From NCBI RefSeq assembly GCF_003324185.1, contig NZ_PXUP01000016.1, positions 1 to 64,000 of the forward strand: a stretch of DNA of 64,000 bases. Direction: 5' to 3'. Made by a program: the position numbers and the translations under genes. Numbering within the stretch: position 1 is the stretch's first letter; each line of letters opens with the position of its first letter. The DNA is from Faecalibacterium prausnitzii (GTDB taxonomy: Bacteria; Bacillota; Clostridia; Oscillospirales; Ruminococcaceae). The notes under the pieces are model-generated. The model was not told the DNA's origin, made no database searches, and saw nothing but the letters and a program-made list of their open reading frames with translations. Positions 1 through 8,629 of the stretch are shown piece after piece.

Positions 1-28
1 TTCGATCCTAAGCTGTTTTATGATGAAG

Positions 29-107
29 TGCCGATGGTGGGACTCGAACCCACATGGTTTCCCGAACGATTTTGAGTCGTTTGCGTCTGCCATTCCGCCA
101 CATCGGC
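29..107 (-). tRNA. tRNA-Leu (anticodon CAA)
   Basis: Read on the minus strand this folds as a tRNA. The acceptor arms are GCCGATG and CATCGGC with discriminator A. The D arm contains GGCGGAATGGCAGACGC. The anticodon stem AACGA/TCGTT closes the loop CTCAAAA, giving anticodon CAA for Leu codon TTG. The T arm is GTGGGTTCGAGTCCCAC. CCA is not encoded. The variable arm is short for a class II tRNA. It lies downstream of a truncated tRNA-Leu and probably shares that promoter. Confidence 0.93.
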
Positions 108-251
108 TGATATTCAATTTTGAGACATTCGTACCGGTTTCTGAAGATTGGAGGGATGTTCAGGAGGGATGTAAGAAATCCTGCTTCGACAAACCTTCAA
201 AATTCAACGCACACTCGTGAATTTCTCGTACAGACAAGAAAAATCACGAAG

Positions 252-293
252 CGGATTTTGAGTCCCCCTCGTCTGCCATTCCGACACACCGGC
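252..293 (-). pseudogene. truncated tRNA-Leu (CAA), 5' half only
   Basis: On the minus strand the sequence reads as the 5' half of a second tRNA-Leu: acceptor strand GCCGGTG, D arm TCGGAATGGCAGACGA, then the anticodon arm with loop CTCAAAA. After the anticodon stem the sequence diverges. No T arm (GGTTCGA) and no acceptor complement CACCGGC follow before the intact tRNA-Leu. I read this as the first gene of a tRNA-Leu pair that lost its 3' half. Confidence 0.7.
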
Positions 294-314
294 GCATCGG
301 TTTGAACGACTTTT

Positions 315-343
315 ATTATACCGGATTCCCTGGGCAAAATCAA
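315..343 (-). promoter_or_regulatory. sigma-A promoter of the tRNA-Leu pair
   Basis: On the minus strand TTGATT (343-338), a 17-base spacer and a perfect TATAAT (320-315) lie about 20 bases before the truncated tRNA fragment. The promoter is therefore intact although the first tRNA is broken. Confidence 0.7.
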
Positions 344-404
344 GAGAAAGTTTGCGTCTTTTTTCAGATCGTCCTGCATGGCGTAAAATACATGACTCCG
401 GTTC

Positions 405-433
405 TTGCCCGGCGGCACCGGCTGTGCTACACT
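405..433 (+). promoter_or_regulatory. promoter of the SpoIID-like gene
   Basis: TTGCCC (405-410), a 17-base spacer and TACACT (428-433) with an extended TGC just before the -10. A strong Shine-Dalgarno AAGGAGGG (465-472) follows, 9 bases before the TTG start at 482. Confidence 0.5.
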
Positions 434-481
434 AAGGTCAGATCAAAACGTAAATGATACCCACAAGGAGGGAACCGGACT

Positions 482-1528
482 TTGAAACATCTGCATTCTT
501 TTGCCCGCCGCGCGGCGGCTTTTCTGCTGGCGGCGGTGCTGTGCGTCTGCATCCCGGCGGCAGCGGCTTCGGCTGCCACCACCATCGGCGGGGCCGATAC
601 GACCCTGATCCCTGCAGAGGACGAAAACTGTCTCAGCTGGCTGTTTGGCTCCAAGGATAAGATCACCATGCCCTACCTGAACATCAAGGGGCAGGGGCTC
701 AAGCGCAATGTTACGCTGGATCTTGAGGACTGTCTGGTGGGCATCACCTATACCGAGCTTGGCTCCATTGGCAGCTATGTCAGCGCCAGCGCCGCGCAGC
801 AGGCGTGGAAGGCGCAGGCGGTGGCGGTGCACTCCTATCTGGAATACCACAAGCAGTACGGCTCGTCCACCAATGCGCTGATCTATACCCCGGTCGATCA
901 GATCCCGGCCTCTGCCCGCAATGCCATCCGCAAGGCGGTGCAGGCGGTCAAGGATGAGGTACTGGTGTACAACGGCAGCGTGTGCGATGCGGTATGGTCG
1001 GCCAGTGCGGGCTACAACACCCAGACCGGTGTGTACGGTACCTGCGCCAGTCTGGACGCATGGGGCACGGATGTGCCCTACCTGCAAAGCGTGGAAAGCC
1101 CCTACGAGGAGCAGTACCACAACCTGCTGCGCCGGGTGATCGGCAAGGACTACACCTATATAGAATACAACGACAGCCGCACCGGCGAGCCCTACCAGAG
1201 CGCCGACACCACCCACAAGGATCTGGGCGGCTTTGTGCAGTACAACACGCTGGTGTCCAACGGACGCAGCTACCGGTATATCAACCAGTTCGTTTCCTCC
1301 CGCTACTGCTTCGATTTCGGCACCGATGCCAGCGGCACCCCCTGCATGACCTACTACGGCTATGGTCATGGCGTGGGCATGAGCCAGTGCGGCGCAGTGG
1401 GCTACGCCGCCGAGGAGGGTATGAACTACAAGCAGATCCTGCAGCACTACTACACCGGGGCGAAGATCCGTACCAGCACTACCCGCAGCGGCGGACTGTT
1501 CGGCTGGCTGGCGGGATTGTTCCGCTGA
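482..1528 (+). CDS. SpoIID/LytB-domain secreted protein
   Basis: A 348-residue exported protein. The start is TTG, chosen because AAGGAGGG lies 9 bases upstream. Residues 1-31 form a signal peptide (basic MKHLHSFARR, a hydrophobic core, then AAAASA). The body matches the SpoIID/LytB domain: KAQAVAVHSYLEYH near residue 105, a VWSASAGYNTQTG block near 175-187, and the C-terminal GYGHGVGMSQCGA signature near residue 295 followed by ILQHYYTGAKI. In sporulating relatives SpoIID is a lytic transglycosylase that trims peptidoglycan during engulfment. The stand-alone setting beside polysaccharide genes suggests a general cell-wall role here, which is inference. A C-terminal tail rich in Gly and Leu is not part of the domain. 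Confidence 0.85.
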   Translation: MKHLHSFARRAAAFLLAAVLCVCIPAAAASAATTIGGADTTLIPAEDENCLSWLFGSKDKITMPYLNIKGQGLKRNVTLDLEDCLVGITYTELGSIGSYVSASAAQQAWKAQAVAVHSYLEYHKQYGSSTNALIYTPVDQIPASARNAIRKAVQAVKDEVLVYNGSVCDAVWSASAGYNTQTGVYGTCASLDAWGTDVPYLQSVESPYEEQYHNLLRRVIGKDYTYIEYNDSRTGEPYQSADTTHKDLGGFVQYNTLVSNGRSYRYINQFVSSRYCFDFGTDASGTPCMTYYGYGHGVGMSQCGAVGYAAEEGMNYKQILQHYYTGAKIRTSTTRSGGLFGWLAGLFR

Positions 1529-1557
1529 ACGTGTTTCACTGAAATTTTGGAAAAACC

Positions 1558-1586
1558 TTCTCAAACGCCGCAAGATTTGGTATACT
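1558..1586 (+). promoter_or_regulatory. extended -10 promoter before the glycosyltransferase
   Basis: TTCTCA (1558-1563), a 17-base spacer and TATACT (1581-1586) preceded by TGG (extended -10). Transcription would begin near 1593. The ATG at 1604 would then have almost no leader, which favours the downstream ATG at 1655 as the start. Confidence 0.55.
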
Positions 1587-1654
1587 ATATCCGTTTGTGA
1601 AAAATGAACGGGAAACATAACTGCGTAGAAAAGCGCACGGATTGGAGTATCAGC

Positions 1655-4069
1655 ATGGAGTTGGATCAGGAAAAGCAGAATCAGGAGGCCGCCGAGCGCT
1701 GCCGTGCACTGGCACAGCGCATCGTGCGGGAGCTGGCTCCCCGCAGCGTACAGGTGCTGGAGGACAGCGGGCTGCTGGAAAAAGCTTTTTGTAAAATGAA
1801 TACTGCGGTGGTGCAAAGCGCCCCGGAGCTGCTGGTGGTGGCAGACCCCCAGTGGGTCACCCTGCCCGCCGTACAGGCGGAAAAAGTGCTGCTGGTGTGC
1901 GCAGAGTACGCCGGCATGGCAGACTGCGCAAAGCAGCTTGCCGCGCAGGGCTTCTGCCGGGAGCTTGCGTGGAAGGACTGCGGCAAGGAGCAGCTGACGG
2001 CGCTGTTCTGCCGCATGGCTGCCCCGGAGCTGCCGGAACTTGAGGATGGCTACGAGCAGCAGCTGGACGTTCTGCGGGAGCGCACCCTGCTGGCCGAGCG
2101 CACCGCCGCCCAGCAGACTGCCCAGCTGGAGCGGCTGCGCAGCGACCTTTCCCTGAGCCGCAGCCACGAGCAGGAACTGGAAAAGACCCTGAACAGCGTG
2201 GTCAACTCCACCTTCTGGAAGGCCAGCTGGCCGCTGCGGTATCTGGTAAGCAAGTGCCGCCAGCTGTGGCGCACCTTCCCGCTGTTCGTCTTTTTTGCCA
2301 CCTTGCGCCGGGTGGGCTTTGCGGGCGTAATGGCACAGGCCAAGGCCAAAAAGGAGTACAAAAAGCTGTTCCCGGGCAAGGCGATGCCCGCCGACCGCTT
2401 TGCGGACGTGGAGCTGCTGGTAAAACAGGCCGCAGACCAGCCCGCGGCACCCCTGATCAGCATCGTGGTGCCGCTGTACAACACCCCCCACGATTTTCTG
2501 GTGGAGCTGCTGGACTCGGTGCAGAATCAGACCTACCGCAACTGGGAGCTGTGCATGGTGGATGCCGGACAGGACGCGGACGTGGGTGCCCTCGTGCAGG
2601 AGCGTGCCCGCACCGACAGCCGCATCCGCTACCGGAAACTGGACAGCAACGAGGGCATTGCGGGCAACACCAATCAGGGGTTTGCCCTTGCCACCGGTGA
2701 CTATATCGCCCTGCTGGACCATGATGACATTTTGCACCCCTGCGCACTGTGGTATGTGGCGGAAGCCATTGCAAAGCAAGGCGCGGACTTTGTGTACACC
2801 GACGAAGTGACCTTTGAAGGGGATATCGACCATCTGACGGTCTACCACTTCAAGCCGGATTATATGCTGGACAACCTGCGCTCCAACAACTATATCTGCC
2901 ACCTGAGCGTGTTCAGCGCGGCGCTGCTGGCAAAGGTGGGCGGCAATGAGCGGGCAGAGTTCAACGGCAGTCAGGATTACGACCTCTACCTGCGCCTGAC
3001 CGAGCAGGCGGAAAAGATCGTGCACATCCCGCACCTGCTGTACTACTGGCGTTCCAGCCCCGCCAGCGTGGCCAGCAACATCTCTGCCAAGACCTATTGT
3101 CTGGAAGCAGCCATGAAGGCGCTGCGTGCCCACTACGACCGCATGGGCGTGCCGGTGGACGCGGTGACCATGGTGCCCAACACCCCGGGCTTCTACAAGA
3201 CTGATTATACCATCACAAAGCCCGGGCGGGTCAGCGTGCTGATCCCCAGCTGCGACCATTCGGGCGATTTGCGGGTGTGCGTGGAGTCCATCTACCGCAA
3301 GACCACCTACCCGGATTTTGAGATTATCATCATTGAGAACAACAGCAAGGAGCCTGCCACCTTCCGCTGCTACGAGCAGCTGCAAAAGGAGCACCCGGAC
3401 ACCCTGCATGTGCTCACATGGCAGGGCACCGGCTTCAATTACAGCGCCCTGAACAACTTTGGCGCACGCGCCGCCACCGGCGAGTATCTGCTGCTGCTCA
3501 ACAACGATACCGAGGTCATCTCTCCCCGCTGGATGGAGGAGATGGTCATGTATGCCCAGCAGGACCGTGTGGGCTGCGTGGGCGCAAAGCTGCTCTACCC
3601 GGACAATACCATCCAGCACGCGGGCATCGGCTTCGGTTTCCTGACGCTGGCGGCGCATATGCACAAGAACTTCCCTGTGGGGCACCCCGGCTATATGGGA
3701 CGGCTCTCCTACGCGCAGGATGTGTACGCCGTGACCGCCGCCTGCCTGATGGTGCGCAAGGACGTGTACGAGCAGGTGAACGGGCTGGACGAGAGCTTTG
3801 CCGTGGCCTTCAACGACGTGGACTTCTGCGTGCGTGTGCGGGAGGCGGGCTACACCAACGTGTTCACCCCCTTTGCCCAGCTGTACCACTACGAGAGCAA
3901 GAGCCGCGGGCTGGACGAGAGCCCTGCCAAGCGCAAGCGCTTTGCCTCTGAGGTGGAGCGGTTCCAGAAGCGGTGGGCAAAGCAGCTGGCTGCGGGCGAC
4001 CCCTGCATGAACCCCAACTTTGACCTGATGAAGGAGGACTTCAGCTTTGACATCAAGCCGCTGGAGTGA
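1655..4069 (+). CDS. large glycosyltransferase with two GT2 domains
   Basis: About 804 residues from the ATG at 1655, which has GGAG 8 bases upstream. An ATG at 1604 would add 17 residues. The N-terminal 250 residues are helical with a coiled-coil-like stretch (AERTAAQQTAQLERLRSDL) and no recognised fold. A first GT-A domain starts near residue 266 (ISIVVPLYNTP) with its DXD-type LLDHDD near 353. A second starts near 525 (VSVLIPSCDHSG) with LLLLNNDTEV near 615 and NDVDFCVRVREAGY near 721. Tandem GT2 proteins of this kind are common in rhamnan and cell-wall polysaccharide loci. The dTDP-rhamnose genes just downstream support a role in assembling a rhamnose-containing glycan at the membrane. 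The acceptor and linkage cannot be read from sequence. Confidence 0.85.
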   Translation: MELDQEKQNQEAAERCRALAQRIVRELAPRSVQVLEDSGLLEKAFCKMNTAVVQSAPELLVVADPQWVTLPAVQAEKVLLVCAEYAGMADCAKQLAAQGFCRELAWKDCGKEQLTALFCRMAAPELPELEDGYEQQLDVLRERTLLAERTAAQQTAQLERLRSDLSLSRSHEQELEKTLNSVVNSTFWKASWPLRYLVSKCRQLWRTFPLFVFFATLRRVGFAGVMAQAKAKKEYKKLFPGKAMPADRFADVELLVKQAADQPAAPLISIVVPLYNTPHDFLVELLDSVQNQTYRNWELCMVDAGQDADVGALVQERARTDSRIRYRKLDSNEGIAGNTNQGFALATGDYIALLDHDDILHPCALWYVAEAIAKQGADFVYTDEVTFEGDIDHLTVYHFKPDYMLDNLRSNNYICHLSVFSAALLAKVGGNERAEFNGSQDYDLYLRLTEQAEKIVHIPHLLYYWRSSPASVASNISAKTYCLEAAMKALRAHYDRMGVPVDAVTMVPNTPGFYKTDYTITKPGRVSVLIPSCDHSGDLRVCVESIYRKTTYPDFEIIIIENNSKEPATFRCYEQLQKEHPDTLHVLTWQGTGFNYSALNNFGARAATGEYLLLLNNDTEVISPRWMEEMVMYAQQDRVGCVGAKLLYPDNTIQHAGIGFGFLTLAAHMHKNFPVGHPGYMGRLSYAQDVYAVTAACLMVRKDVYEQVNGLDESFAVAFNDVDFCVRVREAGYTNVFTPFAQLYHYESKSRGLDESPAKRKRFASEVERFQKRWAKQLAAGDPCMNPNFDLMKEDFSFDIKPLE

Positions 4070-4106
4070 GCCTTTGACCCAAACCGAACCGAAAGGGGGA
4101 ACGCAG

Positions 4107-4898
4107 ATGGAGCTTTCGGCCTGTATCGTGGTGTATAACGGCGCCGGGGAGGCCATCAGGGCCGCCCAGACCGTGCTGGACTGCACCCGCCGCTACCCGC
4201 TCACGCTGTATCTTGTGGATAACGCCAGCCCGGACGGCAGCGGCCAGCAGCTGACCGCCGCCGCAAAGGACGGCACCCTGCGCACCGCCCCCGGGCAGAC
4301 GGTGCAGGTGCTCTGTCGGCTGGAAAACGGCGGCTTCGGCACCGGGCACAACACGGTGCTCTCGCTGCTGCACAGCCGGGTGCACTTTATCCTGAACCCG
4401 GATATCCAGCTGACGGCAGACACCCTGAGCGACCTTGCGGACTGGATGGCGGCGCACCCCGGCGTGGTGATGACCCGCCCGGGGCTGACCTTCCCGGACG
4501 GCAAGCCCCAGCAGCTGCCGCTGCGCCGGTGCAACGTGCGCGCCATGGTCTACCGTCAGCTGCCCTGTCTGCGCTTCTGGGCAAAGTGCAACGACCGCTA
4601 CCTGATGGCAGACAAAGACCTGACAAAGCCCACCGAGATCGAGTTCTGCACCGGCAGCTTTTCGGCGGTGGACACTGCCGCCTTCAAGGCCGTGGGCGGC
4701 TTTGACGAGGGGTACTTCATGTATGTGGAGGACGCCGACCTGACCCAGAAGATGCGCACCCGGGGCAAGGCGTATCTGGTGCCCCAGTACACCGCCATCC
4801 ACGCATGGCACCGTGCGGCGCACCGCAGCCTGAAGCCCTTTTTGTGGCAGCTGCGCAGCCTGCTGCGCTACTTTTCCAAGTGGGGCTTTGCGTGGTGA
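4107..4898 (+). CDS. GT2 glycosyltransferase, rhamnosyltransferase-like
   Basis: A 263-residue single-domain GT-A enzyme. The ATG at 4107 has AAAGGGGG just upstream; the in-frame ATG at 4047 lies inside the preceding gene and is less likely. The nucleotide-binding start SACIVVYNGAGEA is at the N-terminus, LYLVDNASPDGSG near residue 32, HFILNPDIQL near 93, and the acceptor-side signature GGFDEGYFMYVEDADL near 197 followed by HAWHRAAHRS. This pattern is shared with WbbL/RfbF-type rhamnosyltransferases. The gene follows the two-domain glycosyltransferase by 37 bases and ends at a hairpin, so the two form a small operon upstream of the rml genes. Confidence 0.82.
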   Translation: MELSACIVVYNGAGEAIRAAQTVLDCTRRYPLTLYLVDNASPDGSGQQLTAAAKDGTLRTAPGQTVQVLCRLENGGFGTGHNTVLSLLHSRVHFILNPDIQLTADTLSDLADWMAAHPGVVMTRPGLTFPDGKPQQLPLRRCNVRAMVYRQLPCLRFWAKCNDRYLMADKDLTKPTEIEFCTGSFSAVDTAAFKAVGGFDEGYFMYVEDADLTQKMRTRGKAYLVPQYTAIHAWHRAAHRSLKPFLWQLRSLLRYFSKWGFAW

Positions 4899-4929
4899 GC
4901 GGGGAAGAAAAATAGTGTTTTTGATTCGC

Positions 4930-4962
4930 AGAAAGCGGTGTGCCGACGGCACACCGCTTTCT
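4930..4962 (+). terminator. hairpin after the glycosyltransferase pair
   Basis: Perfect 15-base arms AGAAAGCGGTGTGCC and GGCACACCGCTTTCT with loop GAC, 31 bases after the stop codon. The T tract that follows (GTCGTTTCC) is weak, so this may act as a terminator or as a 3' stabilising hairpin. Confidence 0.65.
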
Positions 4963-4976
4963 GTCGTTTCCGCCTC

Positions 4977-5005
4977 TTGCATTTTGCGTGCTTTCATAGT
5001 AAAAT
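4977..5005 (+). promoter_or_regulatory. promoter of the rml operon
   Basis: TTGCAT (4977-4982), a 17-base spacer and TAAAAT (5000-5005), about 130 bases before rmlA. The leader also contains a short hairpin AGCGGA...TCCGCT. rmlA has the ribosome-binding site AAAAAGGAG. Confidence 0.55.
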
Positions 5006-5131
5006 AAAGTGTACTGCCATCGTCTTTTGCAAAAATGCGGCCATGGCAGACCCAAAATCGTTTACAGCGGACGCAGCTCCGCTTTGAATTAAGCTGCACA
5101 TCTTTTTATCAGAAAAAAGGAGTGCACAAGT

Positions 5132-6019
5132 ATGAAAGGCATTATTCTCGCCGGCGGTGCCGGCACACGGCTCTATCCCTTGACCATGGTCACCAGCAAG
5201 CAGCTGCTGCCGGTCTACGACAAGCCCATGATCTACTATCCGCTGTCCACCCTTATGCTGGCGGGCATTCAGGATATCCTGATCATCTCTACCCCTACCG
5301 ATACGCCCCGCTTTGAGGCGCTGCTGGGCGATGGCAGCCAGTACGGCATCCATCTGCAGTATAAGGTGCAGCCCTCTCCGGATGGTCTGGCACAGGCCTT
5401 TATTCTGGGCGAGGAGTTCATTGGCGACGACTGCTGCGCCATGATCCTGGGCGATAACATTTTCTACGGCAACGGCTTCTCCAAGCTGCTCAAGAGCGCC
5501 GTGGCCAACGCAGAGAACAAGGGCCGCTGCACCGTGTTCGGCTACTATGTGCAGGACCCCGAGCGCTTTGGCATCGTGGAGTTCGATAAGGACGGCAAGG
5601 TGCTCAGCGTGGAGGAAAAGCCCCAGCATCCCAAGTCCAACTACGCCATCACCGGCCTGTACTTCTACAACAAGGAAGTGGTGCAGATGGCAAAGCAGGT
5701 AAAGCCCTCTGCCCGCGGCGAGCTGGAGATCACCACCCTGAACGATATGTACCTGAAGCAGGACGAGCTGGATGTGCAGCTGCTGGGCCGCGGCTTTGCA
5801 TGGCTGGACACCGGCACGATGGAAAGCCTTGTGGAGGCTGCCGACTTTGTGCACATGATCGAGAAGCGTCAGGGCATCAAGATCAGCGCACCGGAGGAGA
5901 TCGCTTTCAAGTACGGCTGGATCGACCGCGACACTTTGCTGGAAAGCGCCGAGCGCTACGGCAAGAGCCCCTACGGCCAGCATCTGAAGAACGTGGCCGA
6001 CGGCAAGCTGCGCTACTAA
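5132..6019 (+). CDS. rmlA: glucose-1-phosphate thymidylyltransferase RmlA
   Basis: A 295-residue enzyme that makes dTDP-glucose from dTTP and glucose-1-phosphate, the first step of dTDP-L-rhamnose synthesis in the cytoplasm. The nucleotidyltransferase signature [11 protein letters not shown] is at residues 8-18, then [18 protein letters not shown], the metal-binding GDNIFYG near 110, and [19 protein letters not shown] near 160. The length is standard for the short RmlA family. It is the first gene of an operon with rmlD (22-base gap), a small membrane protein and rmlB. The two upstream glycosyltransferases are the likely consumers of the product. Confidence 0.96.
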   Translation: MKGIILAGGAGTRLYPLTMVTSKQLLPVYDKPMIYYPLSTLMLAGIQDILIISTPTDTPRFEALLGDGSQYGIHLQYKVQPSPDGLAQAFILGEEFIGDDCCAMILGDNIFYGNGFSKLLKSAVANAENKGRCTVFGYYVQDPERFGIVEFDKDGKVLSVEEKPQHPKSNYAITGLYFYNKEVVQMAKQVKPSARGELEITTLNDMYLKQDELDVQLLGRGFAWLDTGTMESLVEAADFVHMIEKRQGIKISAPEEIAFKYGWIDRDTLLESAERYGKSPYGQHLKNVADGKLRY

Positions 6020-6041
6020 GCATAAGGAAAGGCACATTGGT

Positions 6042-6959
6042 ATGAAAATCATTGTCACAGGCTGCAAGGGGCAGCTGGGCACAGAGCTGCTCAAGCAGCT
6101 GCAGGAGGGCCGCAGCGAGCTGGGCCCCATCCCCGAAAAGCTGCTCAACGCTACGGTGATCCCGGTGGATCTGCCGGAGCTGGATATCTCCAACTACAGG
6201 ATGGTGGATGAGTTCGTGCGGCGCAACCGCCCGGATATCATCATCAACTGCGCCGCCTACACCAACGTGGACGGGTGCGAGGTGCACCACGACGATGCCT
6301 TTAAGGCAAATGCCCTCGGCCCCCGCAATCTGGCACAGGCTGCCGAAAAGACCGGCGCACGGCTGGTGCACGTTTCCACCGACTATGTGTTCTCCGGCCG
6401 GGAGAACGGCGGCATCCCGCAGGATGAAGCCACCCTGCCCGGGCCCATCAGCGCCTACGGCTCTACCAAGCTCATGGGCGAAAAGTATGTGGAGCGGTTC
6501 TGCCACCGCCACTTCATCGTGCGCACCGCGTGGCTGTACAGCTACTACGGCAAAAACTTCGTCAAGACCATCGTGAACGCAGGCAAAAAGTTCGGCAAGC
6601 TGGAAGTGGTCAACGACCAGTGCGGCAACCCCACCAACGCTGCCGACCTTGCCCACGAGATCTTGCAGCTGTGCGTGACCCACGAGTACGGCCTGTACCA
6701 CTGCACCGGCGAGGGCATCTGCTCCTGGTACGATTTTGCTGCCGAGATCATCCGCCTTTCCGGTGTGGACGCTACCGTTGCCCCCTGCACCAGCGAGGAG
6801 TACAAGGCAAAGCACCCGGACAGCGCCGACCGCCCCAAGTGGAGCGCACTGGACAACCGGATGCTGCGCTGCACCGTGGGCAACGATGTCCGCGACTGGA
6901 AGGACGCGCTGGCCTGCTTCTTCGCCCACTGGGACGGCGAAAACGGCATGAAGGGCTGA
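6042..6959 (+). CDS. rmlD: dTDP-4-dehydrorhamnose reductase RmlD
   Basis: A 305-residue NAD(P)-dependent short-chain (SDR extended) enzyme catalysing the last step to dTDP-L-rhamnose. The Rossmann glycine motif TGCKGQLGTEL is at residues 6-16. INCAAYTNVDGCE and VSTDYVFSG follow, and the catalytic YGSTKLMGE is near residue 140. The ribosome-binding site AAGGAAAGG precedes the ATG. It sits between rmlA and a small membrane-protein gene in the same operon. Confidence 0.95.
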   Translation: MKIIVTGCKGQLGTELLKQLQEGRSELGPIPEKLLNATVIPVDLPELDISNYRMVDEFVRRNRPDIIINCAAYTNVDGCEVHHDDAFKANALGPRNLAQAAEKTGARLVHVSTDYVFSGRENGGIPQDEATLPGPISAYGSTKLMGEKYVERFCHRHFIVRTAWLYSYYGKNFVKTIVNAGKKFGKLEVVNDQCGNPTNAADLAHEILQLCVTHEYGLYHCTGEGICSWYDFAAEIIRLSGVDATVAPCTSEEYKAKHPDSADRPKWSALDNRMLRCTVGNDVRDWKDALACFFAHWDGENGMKG

Positions 6960-7003
6960 GAAAAAACTGAAAATCCCCCCTGCGGAAGAACTGAGGATGT
7001 ATC

Positions 7004-7474
7004 ATGTTTGATGCGATTTTTGGCAGATCTGTCAAGATATTAAAGATCCTTGCAAAGGTGCAGTGTGTGCTGGCCTTTGTGCTTGCAGCCATGCTGTGCG
7101 GCGCGGTCCATGAAATGCTGAAGCCCTTTAGTCGGTTTTCAGCCATCGTGCTGGGGCTGGTGGTCGCCGTGGTGTTCTGGGTGCTGCAAATGTTCCTTGC
7201 ATGGGCGCTGTACGCCTTTGCGGAACTGGTGGAGCATACCGAGGCCACCCACAAGGAGCTCAGCAACATGAGCGCGGGTCTGGCACGGTACACCCAAGCC
7301 ACCTATGAGGAGCTTCACAGCATGAACAAAGGGCTGGAAGCATACACCAAGGCCATGGGCAAGACCATGAACAGCATGAACAAGAACCTCTACCTTGTGG
7401 CAAAGCACTGCTGCGCCGAGGAGGAACGCGCCCGCGCCGCAGCCCGCCCGCAGTCCGGGAACAACAACAAATAA
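7004..7474 (+). CDS. small membrane protein with 18-residue tandem repeats
   Basis: A 156-residue protein of unknown function inside the rml operon. Two hydrophobic segments (about residues 20-36 and 46-74) form a membrane hairpin. From residue 78 three imperfect 18-residue units follow: HTEATHKELSNMSAGLAR, YTQATYEELHSMNKGLEA and YTKAMGKTMNSMNKNLYL. They predict an amphipathic coiled coil, with a Cys-Cys and a charged tail after it. I do not recognise the family. Its place between rmlD and rmlB (21 bases before rmlB) makes co-expression certain, so a scaffold or regulatory role in polysaccharide assembly at the membrane is possible, by inference only. Confidence 0.75.
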   Translation: MFDAIFGRSVKILKILAKVQCVLAFVLAAMLCGAVHEMLKPFSRFSAIVLGLVVAVVFWVLQMFLAWALYAFAELVEHTEATHKELSNMSAGLARYTQATYEELHSMNKGLEAYTKAMGKTMNSMNKNLYLVAKHCCAEEERARAAARPQSGNNNK

Positions 7475-7494
7475 ATAAAGAGGGATACTGACCT

Positions 7495-8559
7495 ATGAAA
7501 ACCTATCTGATCACCGGCTGTGCCGGTTTTATCGGTTCCAACTTTGTGCACTATATGCTCAAAAAATACCCGGAGATCCTGCTGGTCAATCTGGATAAGC
7601 TGACCTACGCGGGCAATCTGGAAAACCTGAAGGACGTGGAGGGCGACCCCCGCCATGTGTTCGTGCAGGGCGACATCTGCGACAAGGAGCTGGTGGAGAG
7701 CCTGTTTGCAAAGTACGATTTCGACTACGTCATCAACTTTGCCGCCGAGAGCCATGTGGACCGCTCCATCAAGAACCCCGAGATCTTTGTGCAGAGCAAC
7801 GTGATGGGCACTGTCAACCTGCTGCAGCGCGCCAAGGAGGCATGGTACGACGCCGATGCCAAGACTTGGAAAGAGGGCAAGAAGTACCTGCAGGTGTCCA
7901 CCGATGAGGTGTACGGCGCTCTGGGTGCAGACGGCTTCTTTATGGAGACCACGCCCCTGTGCCCCCACAGCCCCTACTCCTCCTCCAAGGCCAGCGCCGA
8001 TATGTTCGTCATGGCCTTCCACGACACCTACGGCATGCCGGTGAACATTACTCGCTGCTCCAACAACTACGGCCCCTACCAGTTCCCGGAGAAGCTGATC
8101 CCCCTGATGATCAACAACGTCAAGCACCACAAGCAGCTGCCCGTCTACGGCGATGGTATGCAGATCCGCGACTGGCTGTATGTGGAGGATCACTGCAAGG
8201 CCATTGATATGGTGGCAAACGGCGGCAAGATCGGCGAGGTGTACAACGTGGGCGGCCACAACGAGCGCCCCAACATCTTCATCGTCAAGACCATCATCAA
8301 CCAGCTGCACGACCGTCTGCAGGACGAGGGCATCAGCGAGGAGCTGATCAAGCACGTTGCCGACCGTCTGGGTCACGACCGCCGCTACGGCATCGACCCC
8401 ACCAAGATCAAGAACGATCTGGGCTGGTACCCCGAAACTCCCTTCGAGAAGGGCATCGTGCTGACCATCGACTGGTACCTGAACCACGAGGAGTGGATGA
8501 ACCACGTCACCAGCGGCGACTACCAGAACTACTATCAGGATATGTACAAGAATAAGTAA
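7495..8559 (+). CDS. rmlB: dTDP-glucose 4,6-dehydratase RmlB
   Basis: A 354-residue extended-SDR enzyme that converts dTDP-glucose to dTDP-4-keto-6-deoxyglucose. TGCAGFIGSNF (NAD site) is at residues 7-17, AAESHVDRSI near 83, VSTDEVYG with the catalytic Asp-Glu near 133-140, and the catalytic YSSSK near 161. TRCSNNYGPYQFPEKLIP and RDWLYVEDHCKAI are further family signatures. The gene is followed by a strong terminator, so it closes the rml operon. The 3,5-epimerase gene rmlC, needed between RmlB and RmlD, is not in this window. Confidence 0.96.
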   Translation: MKTYLITGCAGFIGSNFVHYMLKKYPEILLVNLDKLTYAGNLENLKDVEGDPRHVFVQGDICDKELVESLFAKYDFDYVINFAAESHVDRSIKNPEIFVQSNVMGTVNLLQRAKEAWYDADAKTWKEGKKYLQVSTDEVYGALGADGFFMETTPLCPHSPYSSSKASADMFVMAFHDTYGMPVNITRCSNNYGPYQFPEKLIPLMINNVKHHKQLPVYGDGMQIRDWLYVEDHCKAIDMVANGGKIGEVYNVGGHNERPNIFIVKTIINQLHDRLQDEGISEELIKHVADRLGHDRRYGIDPTKIKNDLGWYPETPFEKGIVLTIDWYLNHEEWMNHVTSGDYQNYYQDMYKNK

Positions 8560-8574
8560 CAGCTTGTAAATTTA

Positions 8575-8612
8575 AACTCCCTCTGCATCTCACGGTGCAG
8601 GGGGAGTTTTTT
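8575..8612 (+). terminator. terminator of the rml operon
   Basis: Arms AACTCCCTCTGCA and TGCAGGGGGAGTT, a short loop and a run of six T, 16 bases after the rmlB stop. Confidence 0.88.
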
Positions 8613-8629
8613 GCTGTCATTCCCGTTAC

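Noticed and set aside
443-4186. Very long open frame on the minus strand opposite the SpoIID and glycosyltransferase genes
   Set aside because: It is antisense to two genes with clear families and ribosome-binding sites. It arises from GC-biased third codon positions and encodes low-complexity His/Val/Gly/Leu-rich sequence.
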